Of a stretch of 64,000 bases of DNA, positions 17,718-26,540 are shown piece by piece. Source of the DNA: Hyphomicrobiales bacterium (lineage in GTDB: Bacteria; Pseudomonadota; Alphaproteobacteria; Rhizobiales; Phreatobacteraceae). The position numbers and the translations under genes were made by a program. Under the pieces are notes generated by a model. It was given only the letters and a program-made list of their open reading frames with translations. It ran no database searches and had not been told where the DNA came from. Location of the stretch: assembly GCA_017304475.1 (NCBI GenBank), contig JAFKKV010000018.1, positions 1-64,000 on the forward strand. Direction: 5' to 3'. Position 1 is the first letter of the stretch; each line of letters opens with the position of its first letter.

Positions 17718-17943
17718 GGACTGCCCTCTCATGCTCGATGCCCGCGGCCCCGACTCGTCCACACCGCTTCTTCTCAATCGGTCAGATTGCGCCGCCGGGC
17801 AATCCCGGCCGGTCGGCCGCGGCGCCGGACACGGCGCGCCATGCGCCCGGCGCAGGTCCCGCCCGGTCGGCCGCGCGGCCGCGAAGCTGGACTTCGGACG
17901 GCCGGATTGGGACAATGGCGGATCGAAATCGCGTGAGGTCTAA

Positions 17944-19362
17944 ATGGACAATCGTAACGAGTTGTGGCGCCACGTCGACGCCTCGAAGGACCGGCTGATC
18001 GAGCTCAGCGACCGGGTCTGGGGCATGCCCGAGGTCTGCTACACCGAGGCGCGTTCGGTCGCCGAACACGTCGCGGAACTCAAGCACCAGGGCTTCCGTG
18101 TCACCGAGAACGTCGCCGGCATTCCCACCGCGGTGATCGGCGAGGCCGGCGAGGGCGGTCCGGTGATCGCCTTCCTCGGCGAATATGATGCCCTGCCGGG
18201 GCTCAGCCAGGAGGCCGGCGTCGCCGAGCATCGGCCGGTCGAGACCGGCGGCCATGGTCACGGTTGCGGCCATAACCTGCTCGGTTCGGCAGCAATGCTG
18301 GCGGCCACCGCCATGAAGAACTGGCTGGCCGAGAACAAGATCCCCGGCCGCGTGCGCTATTATGGCTGCCCCGCCGAAGAGGGCGGCGCCGCCAAGGCCT
18401 TCATGGTGCGGGCCGGTGCCTTCGCCGATGCCGATGTCGCCATTTCCTGGCATCCGTCGAGCTTCTGGGAGGTCACGCCGCCCTTGTCGCTGGCCAATAC
18501 CCGCGCCGATTTCGTGTTCACCGGCCGCACGGCGCATGCCGCCGCCGCGCCGCATCTCGGGCGCAGCGCGCTCGACGCGGTCGAGCTGATGAGCGTCGGC
18601 GTCAATTACATGCGCGAGCATATGCCGAGCGACGCGCGCATCCATTATGCCGTGCTCGATGCCGGCGGCATCGCCCCCAACGTCGTCCAGGCCACCGCCC
18701 GGGTCCGCTATTCCATTCGCGCCCGTGACCTTCCCGGCATGCTCGAACTGGTCGAGCGCGTCCACAAGGTCGCCAAGGGCGCGGCCATGATGACCGAGAC
18801 CCAGGTCGAGATGCGCATCGTCAGCGCGGTTTCCAACGTGCTCGGCAACGGCCCGCTGGAAAAGGCCATGCATTCGATCCTGGAAGATCTCGGCCCGCCG
18901 CATTTCGACGAGCAGGACCGGGCTTTCGCCAGCCAGATCCGCTCGACCCTGTCGCCCCAGGACATTGCCGCGGTCTATCATTCGATCGGCCTGCCGGAGA
19001 CCGACGCGCCGCTCGCCGACTTCCTGGTGCCGCTCGACGCGCCGCGCAATCCGGCCATCGGCTCGACCGATGTCGGCGACGTCAGCTGGGTGGTGCCGAC
19101 CGTGCAGGCCCATGCGCCGACGGTGGCCATCGGCACGCCCTTCCACACCTGGCAGGTGGTGGCGCAGGGCAAGGCGCCGGCCGCTCACAAGGCCATGGTG
19201 CAGGTGGCCAAGGCCATGGTTGCGACGGGCGCGGCGGTGCTGACCGACCCGGCCCTGCGAGCCGCAGCCAAGGCGGATCTCGCCGAGCGGACCCGCAAGA
19301 CGCCCTATGTCAGCCCGATCCCGGATGCGGTGAAGCCGCCCTTGAACATGTCGCGCGGCTGA
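17944..19362 (+). CDS. M20-family amidohydrolase, AbgB-like
   Basis: A 472-residue zinc-dependent amidohydrolase of the peptidase M20 family. It most resembles the p-aminobenzoyl-glutamate hydrolase subunit B branch because of its length and the sequence SDRVWGMPEVCYTE. Metal and catalytic motifs are visible: FLGEYDALPG, ETGGHGHGCGHN, the catalytic Glu pair in CPAEEGGAAKAF, and a late His in TPFHTWQ. The dimerisation domain spans roughly residues 195-310 with FTGRTAHAAAAPHLGRSALD. A cytoplasmic hydrolase of an N-acyl amino acid or pABA-glutamate-like amide is likely. It stands alone, without AbgA or AbgT. Control by the divergent GntR regulator is inferred. Confidence 0.85.
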   Translation: MDNRNELWRHVDASKDRLIELSDRVWGMPEVCYTEARSVAEHVAELKHQGFRVTENVAGIPTAVIGEAGEGGPVIAFLGEYDALPGLSQEAGVAEHRPVETGGHGHGCGHNLLGSAAMLAATAMKNWLAENKIPGRVRYYGCPAEEGGAAKAFMVRAGAFADADVAISWHPSSFWEVTPPLSLANTRADFVFTGRTAHAAAAPHLGRSALDAVELMSVGVNYMREHMPSDARIHYAVLDAGGIAPNVVQATARVRYSIRARDLPGMLELVERVHKVAKGAAMMTETQVEMRIVSAVSNVLGNGPLEKAMHSILEDLGPPHFDEQDRAFASQIRSTLSPQDIAAVYHSIGLPETDAPLADFLVPLDAPRNPAIGSTDVGDVSWVVPTVQAHAPTVAIGTPFHTWQVVAQGKAPAAHKAMVQVAKAMVATGAAVLTDPALRAAAKADLAERTRKTPYVSPIPDAVKPPLNMSRG

Positions 19363-19377
19363 GCCGGGCTCGACCTG

Positions 19378-19404
19378 CTGCGCCGCGGTTCGTCCGCGGC
19401 GCAG
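19378..19404 (+). terminator. Hairpin after the M20 amidohydrolase gene
   Basis: CTGCGCCGCGG (19378-19388) and CCGCGGCGCAG (19394-19404) make a perfect 11-bp stem with loop TTCGT, beginning 15 bases after the stop codon. The T-rich stretch is weak and distant, so intrinsic termination is probable rather than sure. Confidence 0.5.
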
Positions 19405-19589
19405 ATCCATCTCCGCAGCGGCCTGAATTTGCTGCTATTTTCTCCTCGCACCCGCTTGGTTCGCGAGCGCCGGGTGCCCACTTTAGGTCGTCGCCGGCGC
19501 CTGCCGGCTCGATGGCTCATCCGCGCCGGCCCTTGCGGGCAGCCGTGGAGAACGATCCCGAGAACGCGAACCCCCGAGAGAGCGATCCC

Positions 19590-20267
19590 ATGGCAAAGCT
19601 CACGCTGATCAGCTTCCCGACCTGCCCCTATGTCCAGCGCGCGATCATCGCGCTGAAGGAAAAGAACGTCGATTTCGACGTCGTCTATATCGACCTCGCC
19701 AACAAGCCCGACTGGTTCCTGGCCATTTCGCCCCTCGGCAAGGTCCCGGTGCTGAAGGTCGAACGGCCGGGCGAGACGGAAGCGATCCTGTTCGAGAGTT
19801 CGGTCATCGTCGAATATATCGAGGAGACCGCCTCAGGCGCGAAACTGCATCCGGCCGATCCGCTCGAGCGCGCGCAGCATCGCGCCTGGATGGAATATGG
19901 CTCGACCGTGCTCGGCGACCTCTTCCGCTTCGCCACGGCCAAGACCGAAACCGATCTCACCGCCGCCAGGGATGCGGCGATCGCCAAGTTCGCGCGCCTG
20001 GAAACGACGCTGGGCAACGGTCCCTATTTCGCCGGTACCGCCTTCAGCTATGTCGATGCCGTCTTCGCACCGGCCTTCCGGCAGATCGACGCCATCGAGG
20101 CCGCCACGGGGGTCGATCTGACCAAGGACTTCGCCAAGGTTTCGGCCTGGCGGGCAGCGCTTGCCGCGCGGCCGAGCGTCAAGGCGGCGGCGCCCGCCGA
20201 CTACCAGTCGCTCTATCTCACCCGGCTGCGCAACCAGGACGCCCAGGTGCTGAAGCTCGCCGCCTGA
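19590..20267 (+). CDS. Glutathione S-transferase family protein with CPYVQR motif
   Basis: A 225-residue cytosolic GST. The thioredoxin-like N-domain (1-80) has SFPTCPYVQRAIIAL with C12 at the position of the catalytic cysteine in omega/DHAR-like and glutathione-lyase GSTs. It is followed by the cis-proline loop SPLGKVPVL and the glutathione contact FESSVIVEYIEE. The helical C-domain follows. A catalytic Cys rather than Ser or Tyr suggests thiol transfer, dehydroascorbate reduction or deglutathionylation rather than classic conjugation. I start it at ATG 19590, where family similarity begins; the 78 extra bases upstream read as unrelated sequence. It stands alone on this strand. Confidence 0.88.
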   Translation: MAKLTLISFPTCPYVQRAIIALKEKNVDFDVVYIDLANKPDWFLAISPLGKVPVLKVERPGETEAILFESSVIVEYIEETASGAKLHPADPLERAQHRAWMEYGSTVLGDLFRFATAKTETDLTAARDAAIAKFARLETTLGNGPYFAGTAFSYVDAVFAPAFRQIDAIEAATGVDLTKDFAKVSAWRAALAARPSVKAAAPADYQSLYLTRLRNQDAQVLKLAA

Positions 20268-20287
20268 TCGCCGGGTTGGAAGACCGC

Positions 20288-20310
20288 CGCGGGCCGAGGT
20301 TCAGCCCGCG
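20288..20310. terminator. Hairpin in the convergent region between GST and acetyltransferase genes
   Basis: CGCGGGC (20288-20294) pairs with GCCCGCG (20304-20310) around a 9-base loop. It lies where two genes converge and overlaps the acetyltransferase stop codon. No T-run is present on either side, so termination is only a possibility. Confidence 0.3.
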
Positions 20311-20777
20311 AGCGCCTTGCGGAAGCAGAACTCCCAGCTTTCGCTGATATCGGCGAGATAGCGCGCCACCGGCTCGCGGCTGAAGCCGAGCTTCTCGTAG
20401 AAGCCGTGGCCGCGGGTGAAGCGGGTGTCCGACCAGAGCACGATGTCGCGCGCGCCGCGGTCGCGCACCAGGGCCTCGCCCGTGGCGAACAGCCGCTGGG
20501 CGAGCCCCGAGCCGCGGGCGTCGGCCGCGACATAGACCTTGAACAATTCGGCGATGCCGGGCGCCGTGGTCATCACGGCGGCCAGCGACCCGACCAGGCC
20601 ATTGTCGTTCTCGGCGACGAACAATTGGCCGCCCTTGGCGCGATAATGGCTGGCGGGCGCCGCGAGCTCGGGAAATTCGGCGTCGATGAACTGGCAGCCG
20701 GGATATTCCGCGAAGATCCGGGCGATGAGCCGCGCGAGGCTGGCGCCGTCGGCGTCGGTCGCGGGACGAATGATCAT
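20301..20777 (-). CDS. GNAT-family N-acetyltransferase
   Basis: A 158-residue GNAT fold protein. It begins [17 protein letters not shown] (strand 1, helix 1) and carries the acetyl-CoA loop [22 protein letters not shown] (motif A, R/Q-x-x-G-x-G/A form, residues ~82-103). It continues with [20 protein letters not shown] (motif B, tyrosine in FYEKLGF). The acceptor is not predictable. The start overlaps the aat stop by four bases, so it is translationally coupled to leucyl/phenylalanyl-tRNA-protein transferase. Confidence 0.85.
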   Translation of the reverse strand: MIIRPATDADGASLARLIARIFAEYPGCQFIDAEFPELAAPASHYRAKGGQLFVAENDNGLVGSLAAVMTTAPGIAELFKVYVAADARGSGLAQRLFATGEALVRDRGARDIVLWSDTRFTRGHGFYEKLGFSREPVARYLADISESWEFCFRKALAG

Positions 20778-21454
20778 GATGTGATGGTCCTTGTCGCCTG
20801 GATGAGAGCGAGCGCGTCCTGGGGCGCGAGCGGCACCGGTGTCCAGCTCGCCTGGGTCGCGACGGCTTCGTCGAGCCGCTTCTGATATTGCCGGCGCGGC
20901 AGCTCGACAGCGCCGAGCGAGCGCAGATGGTCAGTGACGAACTGGGTGTCGAGCAGCGTGAAGCCGCCGGCGATCAGCCGCGCCACCAGATGGACCAGCG
21001 CCACCTTGGACGCGTCGCGTTCGGTGTGGAACATGCTCTCGCCGAAAAAGGCGGCGCCCAGGCGGACGCCGTAGAGACCCCCGGCCAGCCGTCCGTCGAG
21101 ATAGGCCTCCACCGTATGACAATGGCCCATGCGGAACAGCGCACCATAGAGCGCGCGGATCCGGCCGTTGATCCAGGTGGTCGTGCGCCCCTCCGCGGGC
21201 GCCGCGCAGGCATCGATGACCGCCTCGAAGTCATGGTCCATGCGGATTTCGAAACGCCCGCCCTTGACGGTGCGGGCAAGCCGGGCCGGCACATCGAAAC
21301 CATCGAGCGGAATGACGCCGCGCCGGTCCGGCTCGACCCAGTAGAGGCCGGGATCGTCGGCGCCTTCCGACATCGGGAAAATGCCGCAGGCATAGGCCCT
21401 GAGCAGCACCTCCGGAGTGATCGCATTGGCGAGGTCGTCGGTATGGCGGGTCAT
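20774..21454 (-). CDS. aat: Leucyl/phenylalanyl-tRNA-protein transferase
   Basis: A 226-residue enzyme that adds Leu or Phe from aminoacyl-tRNA to the N-terminus of proteins with basic first residues, making them N-degron substrates for ClpS/ClpAP. Conserved blocks are visible: [14 protein letters not shown] at the N-terminus, [13 protein letters not shown], the core [21 protein letters not shown], and [22 protein letters not shown]. In family alignments the FFGESMF and D-T-Q-F segments form the active site. Length is typical for alphaproteobacteria. It is upstream of an overlapping acetyltransferase gene. Very secure. Confidence 0.96.
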   Translation of the reverse strand: MTRHTDDLANAITPEVLLRAYACGIFPMSEGADDPGLYWVEPDRRGVIPLDGFDVPARLARTVKGGRFEIRMDHDFEAVIDACAAPAEGRTTTWINGRIRALYGALFRMGHCHTVEAYLDGRLAGGLYGVRLGAAFFGESMFHTERDASKVALVHLVARLIAGGFTLLDTQFVTDHLRSLGAVELPRRQYQKRLDEAVATQASWTPVPLAPQDALALIQATRTITS

Positions 21455-21500
21455 GACGCGAGGATTCTACCGCAGTTCGCCGGGGACGGGGAGACCGGCG

Positions 21501-22301
21501 TTAGGGTTGCCTCGCCGTGGCCGCCATCGGTTCGAGGCCGGTCCGCGTCACCGTCTCGAAGGCCGCGGGCGAGGCCAGGAAGCCGATCAACTGCCGGGCG
21601 GCTTCGGGCTCGCGGGCGGCGACCAGGATGCCGGCCGAAAACACCGTGACCCGCTGCAGCTCCGCCGGCAGCGGGCCGACGAAGTCGATGCCTTGAATCG
21701 GCAGGAGCTCGCTGATCTGCTGAAAACCGATCTCGGCATCGCCGCGGGCGACCACGTTGCCGACGCGCTCGCTGAGGATCTGCCGGCTCTTGGGCCCGAC
21801 CTGGTCGGCGATGCCCAGCCGCTGATAGAGTTCGGTCGAGACATAGACGCCGCTGGCGCTCGCCGAATAGGCGATCGACCGGGCCTCGAGCAGCGTCTTT
21901 CTGAGCGCCTCGGCCGAACTGATATCCGGCCGCGGTGCGCCGGCCCGGACCGCCATGCCGATGCTCGACCGGGCGAGGTCGACACGGCTCGCCGGATCGA
22001 CCTTGCCCTGCCGGATCAGGTTTTCCAGGCCGCTTTCCGCCAGGATGACGATGTCGGCGGCTTCGCCCCGCGCCAGCCGCACGGGAATGGCGTCCGGAGC
22101 GGTCCCCATCGAGGCGCCCCAGGCGGTCACCACGCTGTGGCCGGTCGCCCGCTCGAAGGCCGGCAGCAAGTCCCGATAGGCCGCGGTGAAGCCGCCGGAA
22201 TTCATCACCCTGATCTCGGCCGCCGATAGCGGGGCCGAAAGCGCCAGCAGGGTCAGCAGCGCCAGGGCCAGGCGAGGCATGGTGATCGCGGCAAATCTCA
22301 T
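21501..22301 (-). CDS. ModA-like substrate-binding protein
   Basis: A 266-residue periplasmic protein. The signal peptide is residues ~1-28 (LALALLTLLALSAPLSAAE). The mature part follows the molybdate-binding-protein fold: EIRVMNSGGFTAAYRDLLPAFERATGHSVVTAWG, DIVILAESGLENLIRQGKV, and GVYVSTELYQRLGI. The loop normally holding oxyanion-binding Ser residues reads NSGGFTAA. No modB or modC permease or ATPase gene is next to it, so it may serve an unlinked transporter or bind a different ligand such as an organic anion. It lies about 50 bases downstream of an acetyltransferase gene on the same strand. Confidence 0.8.
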   Translation of the reverse strand: MRFAAITMPRLALALLTLLALSAPLSAAEIRVMNSGGFTAAYRDLLPAFERATGHSVVTAWGASMGTAPDAIPVRLARGEAADIVILAESGLENLIRQGKVDPASRVDLARSSIGMAVRAGAPRPDISSAEALRKTLLEARSIAYSASASGVYVSTELYQRLGIADQVGPKSRQILSERVGNVVARGDAEIGFQQISELLPIQGIDFVGPLPAELQRVTVFSAGILVAAREPEAARQLIGFLASPAAFETVTRTGLEPMAATARQP

Positions 22302-22355
22302 GGACGATCCTCCGTCAAATCGGCGCTAGCCGGGCGGACACGGCGCCCGGCCCGG

Positions 22356-22772
22356 TCAATCGGCGAGACGCAGTTCGAAGATGATCTGGCCATTGTCGGT
22401 CAGGCCGGTCTCGCTCCAGCCATTGCGGCGATAGAAGCGTTCGGCGCGCGTGCCGTGCCCGGTGGTCAGCCAGGCCTTGGCATGGCCGGCGGCCTTCAGC
22501 GCGGCGCAGGCCTCGGAGAGCAGGGCCTGGCCGATGCCGCGTCCCTCGCAAGCGGGATCGACGAACAGCGCGAAGATCGAGCCGTCGCGCGGATCCGCCG
22601 AGGAGAACCCCTGAATGGCGCGGTCCTGCTCGAAGACCCAGAAACCGTCGCGGTCGATCAGCCAGGCGACCTGGTCGACGATCTTGCCCGGATCGCTCAG
22701 CTGGTTTTCGCGAACCGCCATGCGGATTTCGCCGATGCGTGCGAGATCCGCCCGGGTGGCAATGCGGATCAC
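22356..22772 (-). CDS. GNAT-family N-acetyltransferase
   Basis: A 138-residue GNAT protein. The likely start is GTG 22772, which overlaps the stop of the upstream Bug-type gene (GTGA). The reading frame continues 39 bases further, but that would put the start inside the upstream gene's conserved end. Visible motifs: VIRIATRADLARIGEIR, the acetyl-CoA loop FALFVDPACEGRGIGQALL, and HGTRAERFYRRNGWSETG. The acceptor is unknown. Translational coupling to a solute-binding protein is odd and gives no functional clue. Confidence 0.85.
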   Translation of the reverse strand: MIRIATRADLARIGEIRMAVRENQLSDPGKIVDQVAWLIDRDGFWVFEQDRAIQGFSSADPRDGSIFALFVDPACEGRGIGQALLSEACAALKAAGHAKAWLTTGHGTRAERFYRRNGWSETGLTDNGQIIFELRLAD

Positions 22773-23785
22773 TGCTTTTCGATGCCGGCGACCGCGGCCG
22801 CTTCCATCCATTTCACCGCTTCGACCCGCACCCGCTCGGCGAGCTCCTCCGGCGTCGACGGTGCGATCTGCATGCCGAGCGAGGTCGACAGGGCGTTCTG
22901 CAGCTCGGGCGCGGTTGCCGCCGCCCGCACCGCGGCGTTGAGCTTGGTGACGACCTCGGCCGGCACGCCCGTGGGGGTGAACATGGCGAACCAGGCGATC
23001 AACTCGTAGCCTTTCACGCCGGCCGCTTCATCGACGGTCGGCAGGTCGGGAAATTGCGGCGAGCGGGTCGTCGAGGTGACGGCGAGCGCCCGCACGGTAT
23101 TGGCGCGCACCTGGGGCAGCATCACGCCGAGATCGGCGGTGAACAGCGTCACGCGGTTGGCGATCAGATCCTGCATGGCGGCCGGGCCCTGGCGATAGGG
23201 CACGTGGGTCATCTTGATGCCGGTCATGGCCAGCAGCATCTCGGTGGAGACGCGCTGCGAGGCGGAGGCCGAGGCGAAGGTGAGGTCGGTGCGGGTCTTG
23301 GCGAGTGCGATCAGCTCCGCCAGCGTCTTGGCCGGCACCTCGTTGGACACCGCGACGATCAGCGGCACCGAGCACAGGAACGAGACCGGCTGAAAATCCC
23401 GGTGCATGTCGAACGGCACGTTGTTGAACAGCGCGGGCGCCGCCGCATTGGTCGAATTGGTGCCGATCAGAATGGTGTAGCCGTCGGCATCGGCCTTGGC
23501 GACGGCGCTTGCGCCGATCATGCCATTGGCGCCGGGCCGGTTCTCGATCACCAGCGACTGGCCGAGCGTCTGGCTCATCCGGTCGCCGAAGGCGCGCGCG
23601 ACGATATCGGTGGCGCTGCCGGCGGCGAACGGCACGATCACGCGGATCGGCCGGTTCGGATAATTCTGCGCGGCCGCCGGTCCGGATTGCGCCAGCGCGC
23701 CGAGCGCGAGGATGCCGGCGAGAACCAGCGATCCGACCCATGCCCGGCCGCCGGACATCCGTGCCTTGGCCTCTGCCCCTGTCAT
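22769..23785 (-). CDS. Bug/TctC-family tripartite tricarboxylate transporter substrate-binding protein
   Basis: A 338-residue periplasmic binding protein. The signal region WVGSLVLAGILALGALAQSGPAAAQ ends near residue 40. Bug family marks follow: NYPNRPIRVIVPFAAGSATDIVAR, LIENRPGANGMIG-like sequence (VIENRPGANGM), ADADGYTIL, THVPYRQGPAAMQDL, RALAVTSTTRSPQFPDLPTVDEAAG. Such proteins bind carboxylates or other small organic compounds for TctAB-type transporters, but no tctA or tctB is near. ATG 23785 has GGGAGG seven bases upstream, which selects it over a longer frame. An orphan receptor is common for this expanded family in proteobacteria. Confidence 0.9.
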   Translation of the reverse strand: MTGAEAKARMSGGRAWVGSLVLAGILALGALAQSGPAAAQNYPNRPIRVIVPFAAGSATDIVARAFGDRMSQTLGQSLVIENRPGANGMIGASAVAKADADGYTILIGTNSTNAAAPALFNNVPFDMHRDFQPVSFLCSVPLIVAVSNEVPAKTLAELIALAKTRTDLTFASASASQRVSTEMLLAMTGIKMTHVPYRQGPAAMQDLIANRVTLFTADLGVMLPQVRANTVRALAVTSTTRSPQFPDLPTVDEAAGVKGYELIAWFAMFTPTGVPAEVVTKLNAAVRAAATAPELQNALSTSLGMQIAPSTPEELAERVRVEAVKWMEAAAVAGIEKQ

Positions 23786-24015
23786 GAAATACCTCCCGTC
23801 AGCGTGTCGCCGGGCGACTGCCGCGCCCGTTGCCATTGACGTCGGACCCTAGTGGCTTTGCCGGCGAAGGCAACCGTTGCGGCCATCAAGACGCAACGAC
23901 GTTGTTTCCCGGCCACGGTCGCGCGCTATGTGCGGGCTGCGTCGTCCGGGCGCTTGGCCGGATCCCGGACCTCGCCTAATTCTCGGCCGTCATAGGTCCC
24001 GCTCGGAAGCCCGTC

Positions 24016-24444
24016 ATGCGCCGCACCGCCCTTGCCCTTCTCGCCGTCTTTTCCGCAGCCCCGGCTCTGGCCCAGAGCGCCGAGCAATTCGTCGGCCGCT
24101 GGGGTTTCGTGTCCTATTGGAACGAGGCCGACCGGGCGAAGTCGATCGCCGGCGCGCGCGGCTCTTGCGGCCATCCCTATGTCATCGCGCGCGGCCCCAA
24201 TGGCGGCGTCATGATGCATGCGGCCGATGCGGCGGCACCGAGCGAATTGCGCGTCGCCTCGGCCGAGGGCAAGACCTATCTGGTGCCTCCCGGCAATCCC
24301 GAGCCCGGCAACCGCGCCAACCGCGAACTCATCATTGTCGATGCCAATACCTTCATCACCCGCTACACCAGCGAGGAAGCCCATGGCCGCTACGGCATGA
24401 TGGTCTATGCGCGCTGCGGCGGTGCGGGCGCCGGCCGGCGCTGA
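24016..24444 (+). CDS. Small secreted protein of unknown function
   Basis: A 142-residue protein with a clear signal peptide (RRTALALLAVFSAAPALAQ, cleavage after about residue 20). The mature part starts SAEQFVGRWGFVSYW and contains two cysteines, in GSCGHPYVIARG and at the end in YARCGG, which could form a disulfide. The start FVGRWG resembles lipocalin-like beta barrels, but the protein is short and I would not assign the fold. It is divergent from the Bug-type gene across 230 bases in which I see no clear operator. Likely periplasmic. Confidence 0.7.
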   Translation: MRRTALALLAVFSAAPALAQSAEQFVGRWGFVSYWNEADRAKSIAGARGSCGHPYVIARGPNGGVMMHAADAAAPSELRVASAEGKTYLVPPGNPEPGNRANRELIIVDANTFITRYTSEEAHGRYGMMVYARCGGAGAGRR

Positions 24445-24549
24445 TCACTACTGGTCGCCGCGCCTGGCCGCGCGGCGCATGAGATCAAGTCCCGTCCATC
24501 GCCGTTCGTGCAGCAGGCCTTGCCGGCGGCCCTATCGGAGACGAAAGCC

Positions 24550-25176
24550 GTGATCCTGATCGGTCAATATGATTCGCCTTTCGTCCGGCGTGTCGCCATA
24601 GCGCTCCGCCTCTACGGCCTGTCCTACGAGCACCGGCCATGGTCGGTGTTCGGCGATGCCGACGAGGTGGCCCGCTACAATCCGGTCATCCGGGTGCCGA
24701 CACTGGTTCTCGATGACGGCGAGGTGCTGATCGAGAGCGCGGCGATCCTCGATCACCTCGACGAAACGGTCGGCCCGGCCAGGGCCTTGATCGCCGAAAA
24801 CGGCCGGGACCGGCGGCTGGCCCTGAAGGTGATCGCGCTTGCCACCGGCCTCGGCGACAAGGTGGTCAGCCTGATCTATGAGCGCATCCTGCATGCCGAG
24901 ATGTCGCAGCCCTGGGTCGATCGGCTGCACGGCCAGATCCACGGCGTCCTCGATGCTCTCGAGGCCGAACGGGCGGGCCGGGCCACGCCGTTCTGGTTCG
25001 GCGCGGCGATCGGCCATGCCGACATCGCGGTCGCCTGTGTCCTGCGCATCACCGGCGAGGCCAATCCGGGCCTGTTCGACGCGCGGCGCTGGCCGGCACT
25101 CGCGGCTCACGCGGCCCGCTGCGAGGCGCAGGAGCCGTTCCGGGCGGTCGTGCAGCCTTTCGTGCCGCCGTCCTGA
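24550..25176 (+). CDS. Glutathione S-transferase family protein
   Basis: A 208-residue cytosolic GST. The N-domain has LIGQYDSPFVRRVAIALRLYGL, with the candidate catalytic serine in YDSPFVRR. The cis-Pro loop is IRVPTLVLDDGEVLIESAAILDHLDE. The helical C-domain holds the N-capping-box-like region GHADIAVACVLRI. I prefer GTG 24550, preceded by GGAGA, to a GTG 42 bases upstream. Its substrate is unknown. It may share a transcript with the MFS transporter 78 bases downstream, though nothing ties them functionally. Confidence 0.85.
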   Translation: MILIGQYDSPFVRRVAIALRLYGLSYEHRPWSVFGDADEVARYNPVIRVPTLVLDDGEVLIESAAILDHLDETVGPARALIAENGRDRRLALKVIALATGLGDKVVSLIYERILHAEMSQPWVDRLHGQIHGVLDALEAERAGRATPFWFGAAIGHADIAVACVLRITGEANPGLFDARRWPALAAHAARCEAQEPFRAVVQPFVPPS

Positions 25177-25254
25177 GCGCGCCGCGCAGCCGGCCTCTGC
25201 CGAAACGCCCATGTCTAAGCTGAGCCGGCTCGGCTAGGTTGACGCCACCTCGCC

Positions 25255-26463
25255 ATGCCCATGTCCCCCGCCTTCATCGTCGTCGCCCTCGGCATCACCC
25301 AGATCGTCTCCTGGGGCACCATCGTTTACGCCATTTCGGTGCTGTCCAAGCCCATGGCGGCCGAGCTCGGCTGGAGCCAGACCTTCATCTTCCTGGGGTT
25401 TTCGGCGTCGCTGCTGGTCGGCGGTCTCGTCGCCAAGCCGGCGGCGCAATTCCTGGAGAAGCGCGGCGGCCGCGTGACCATGACCATGGGGTCGGTGGTG
25501 GCGGCGCTGGGCCTGGCCATGCTGTCGCAGGTGACCGAGGCGACCGTCTATATCGCCGCCTGGGTCGTGCTGGGCCTCGCCTCGCGCCTCACCCTCTACG
25601 ATACCGCCTTCGCCACCCTGGTCGAGATCCACGGCACCGCCGCGCGGCGGCCGATCACCGTGCTGGCGCTGTTCGGTGGCCTTGCCTCGACCGTCTTCTG
25701 GCCGATCTGCCATTACGTCAACGAAGCCCATGGCTGGCGCGCCGCCTGGCTGGTCTGTGCGCTTGCGGTGCTGGTCCTGTGCACGCCCCTGCATCTCGCC
25801 TTGCCGAAGAAGGGAGCGGCTGCGGCTTCCGCCAACGGGGCAAATGGCGCCGATGGCGATCCGGAGCCGCTGGTGCCGGCGTCGCAGCGGTCATCGGCGA
25901 TCCTGCTCCTGGCCATTGCGCTCGCCTGCAATTCCTTCATCACGGTGGCGCTCAACGCCCATTTCATTCCCGCCGTGGTGATGCTCGGCGCATCCGCCGC
26001 CACGGCCGTCTGGATCGCCTCGATCCGTGGCGTGTTCCAGACCCTCGGCCGCCTGGCCGAGATGATCTTCGGGCGAAACCTCGATCCTTTCGCCTTCGCC
26101 ATGCTGTCGACCGGCATCCTGGTTCTGGCCTTCCTGCCGCTGGCCGGCGGCGGCGCATCCACCCCGGCGCTGCTGGCCTTTTCGATCCTGTTCGGCATCT
26201 CCATCGGGCTCGTCACCATCGTGCGCGGCGCGGTGCCCCTGGTGCTGTTCGGCAAGCACGGCTATGCCAGCGTGCTCGCCACCATCGCCACCCCGGGCCT
26301 GGTGGTCACCGCGGTCGCGCCGACCGCCTATGCCTTCATTCTCGACAGCATCGGGCCCCGCTGGGGTTTCGTCATCCTGTTCGTCATCGCGCTTGCGTCC
26401 TTTGCCGCGACATCGGCGCTGGCCTGGCGGTTTCGTGCCGGCTCGCGCCCGCCGCCGCCATGA
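25255..26463 (+). CDS. MFS transporter
   Basis: A 402-residue inner-membrane protein with twelve predicted helices split by an Ala/Asn/Gly-rich hydrophilic linker near residues 185-215. The first helix reads FIVVALGITQIVSWGTIVYAISVL, and loop 2-3 has KRGGRVTMTMGSVV in place of the classic G-x-x-x-D-x-x-G-R-R motif. The sequence resembles the oxalate:formate-antiporter-like or monocarboxylate-type MFS branch, where a W-G-T-x-x-Y-A-x-x-V start is common. The substrate cannot be stated. The next gene starts 77 bases later on the same strand. Confidence 0.82.
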   Translation: MPMSPAFIVVALGITQIVSWGTIVYAISVLSKPMAAELGWSQTFIFLGFSASLLVGGLVAKPAAQFLEKRGGRVTMTMGSVVAALGLAMLSQVTEATVYIAAWVVLGLASRLTLYDTAFATLVEIHGTAARRPITVLALFGGLASTVFWPICHYVNEAHGWRAAWLVCALAVLVLCTPLHLALPKKGAAAASANGANGADGDPEPLVPASQRSSAILLLAIALACNSFITVALNAHFIPAVVMLGASAATAVWIASIRGVFQTLGRLAEMIFGRNLDPFAFAMLSTGILVLAFLPLAGGGASTPALLAFSILFGISIGLVTIVRGAVPLVLFGKHGYASVLATIATPGLVVTAVAPTAYAFILDSIGPRWGFVILFVIALASFAATSALAWRFRAGSRPPPP

Positions 26464-26540
26464 TCGGCGATGACCGTAGCCGCTCGCGCGAAATTCGGGC
26501 TAGCTGAGATGCGACTGGTGGATTCGCGGCGAGAGACCGG

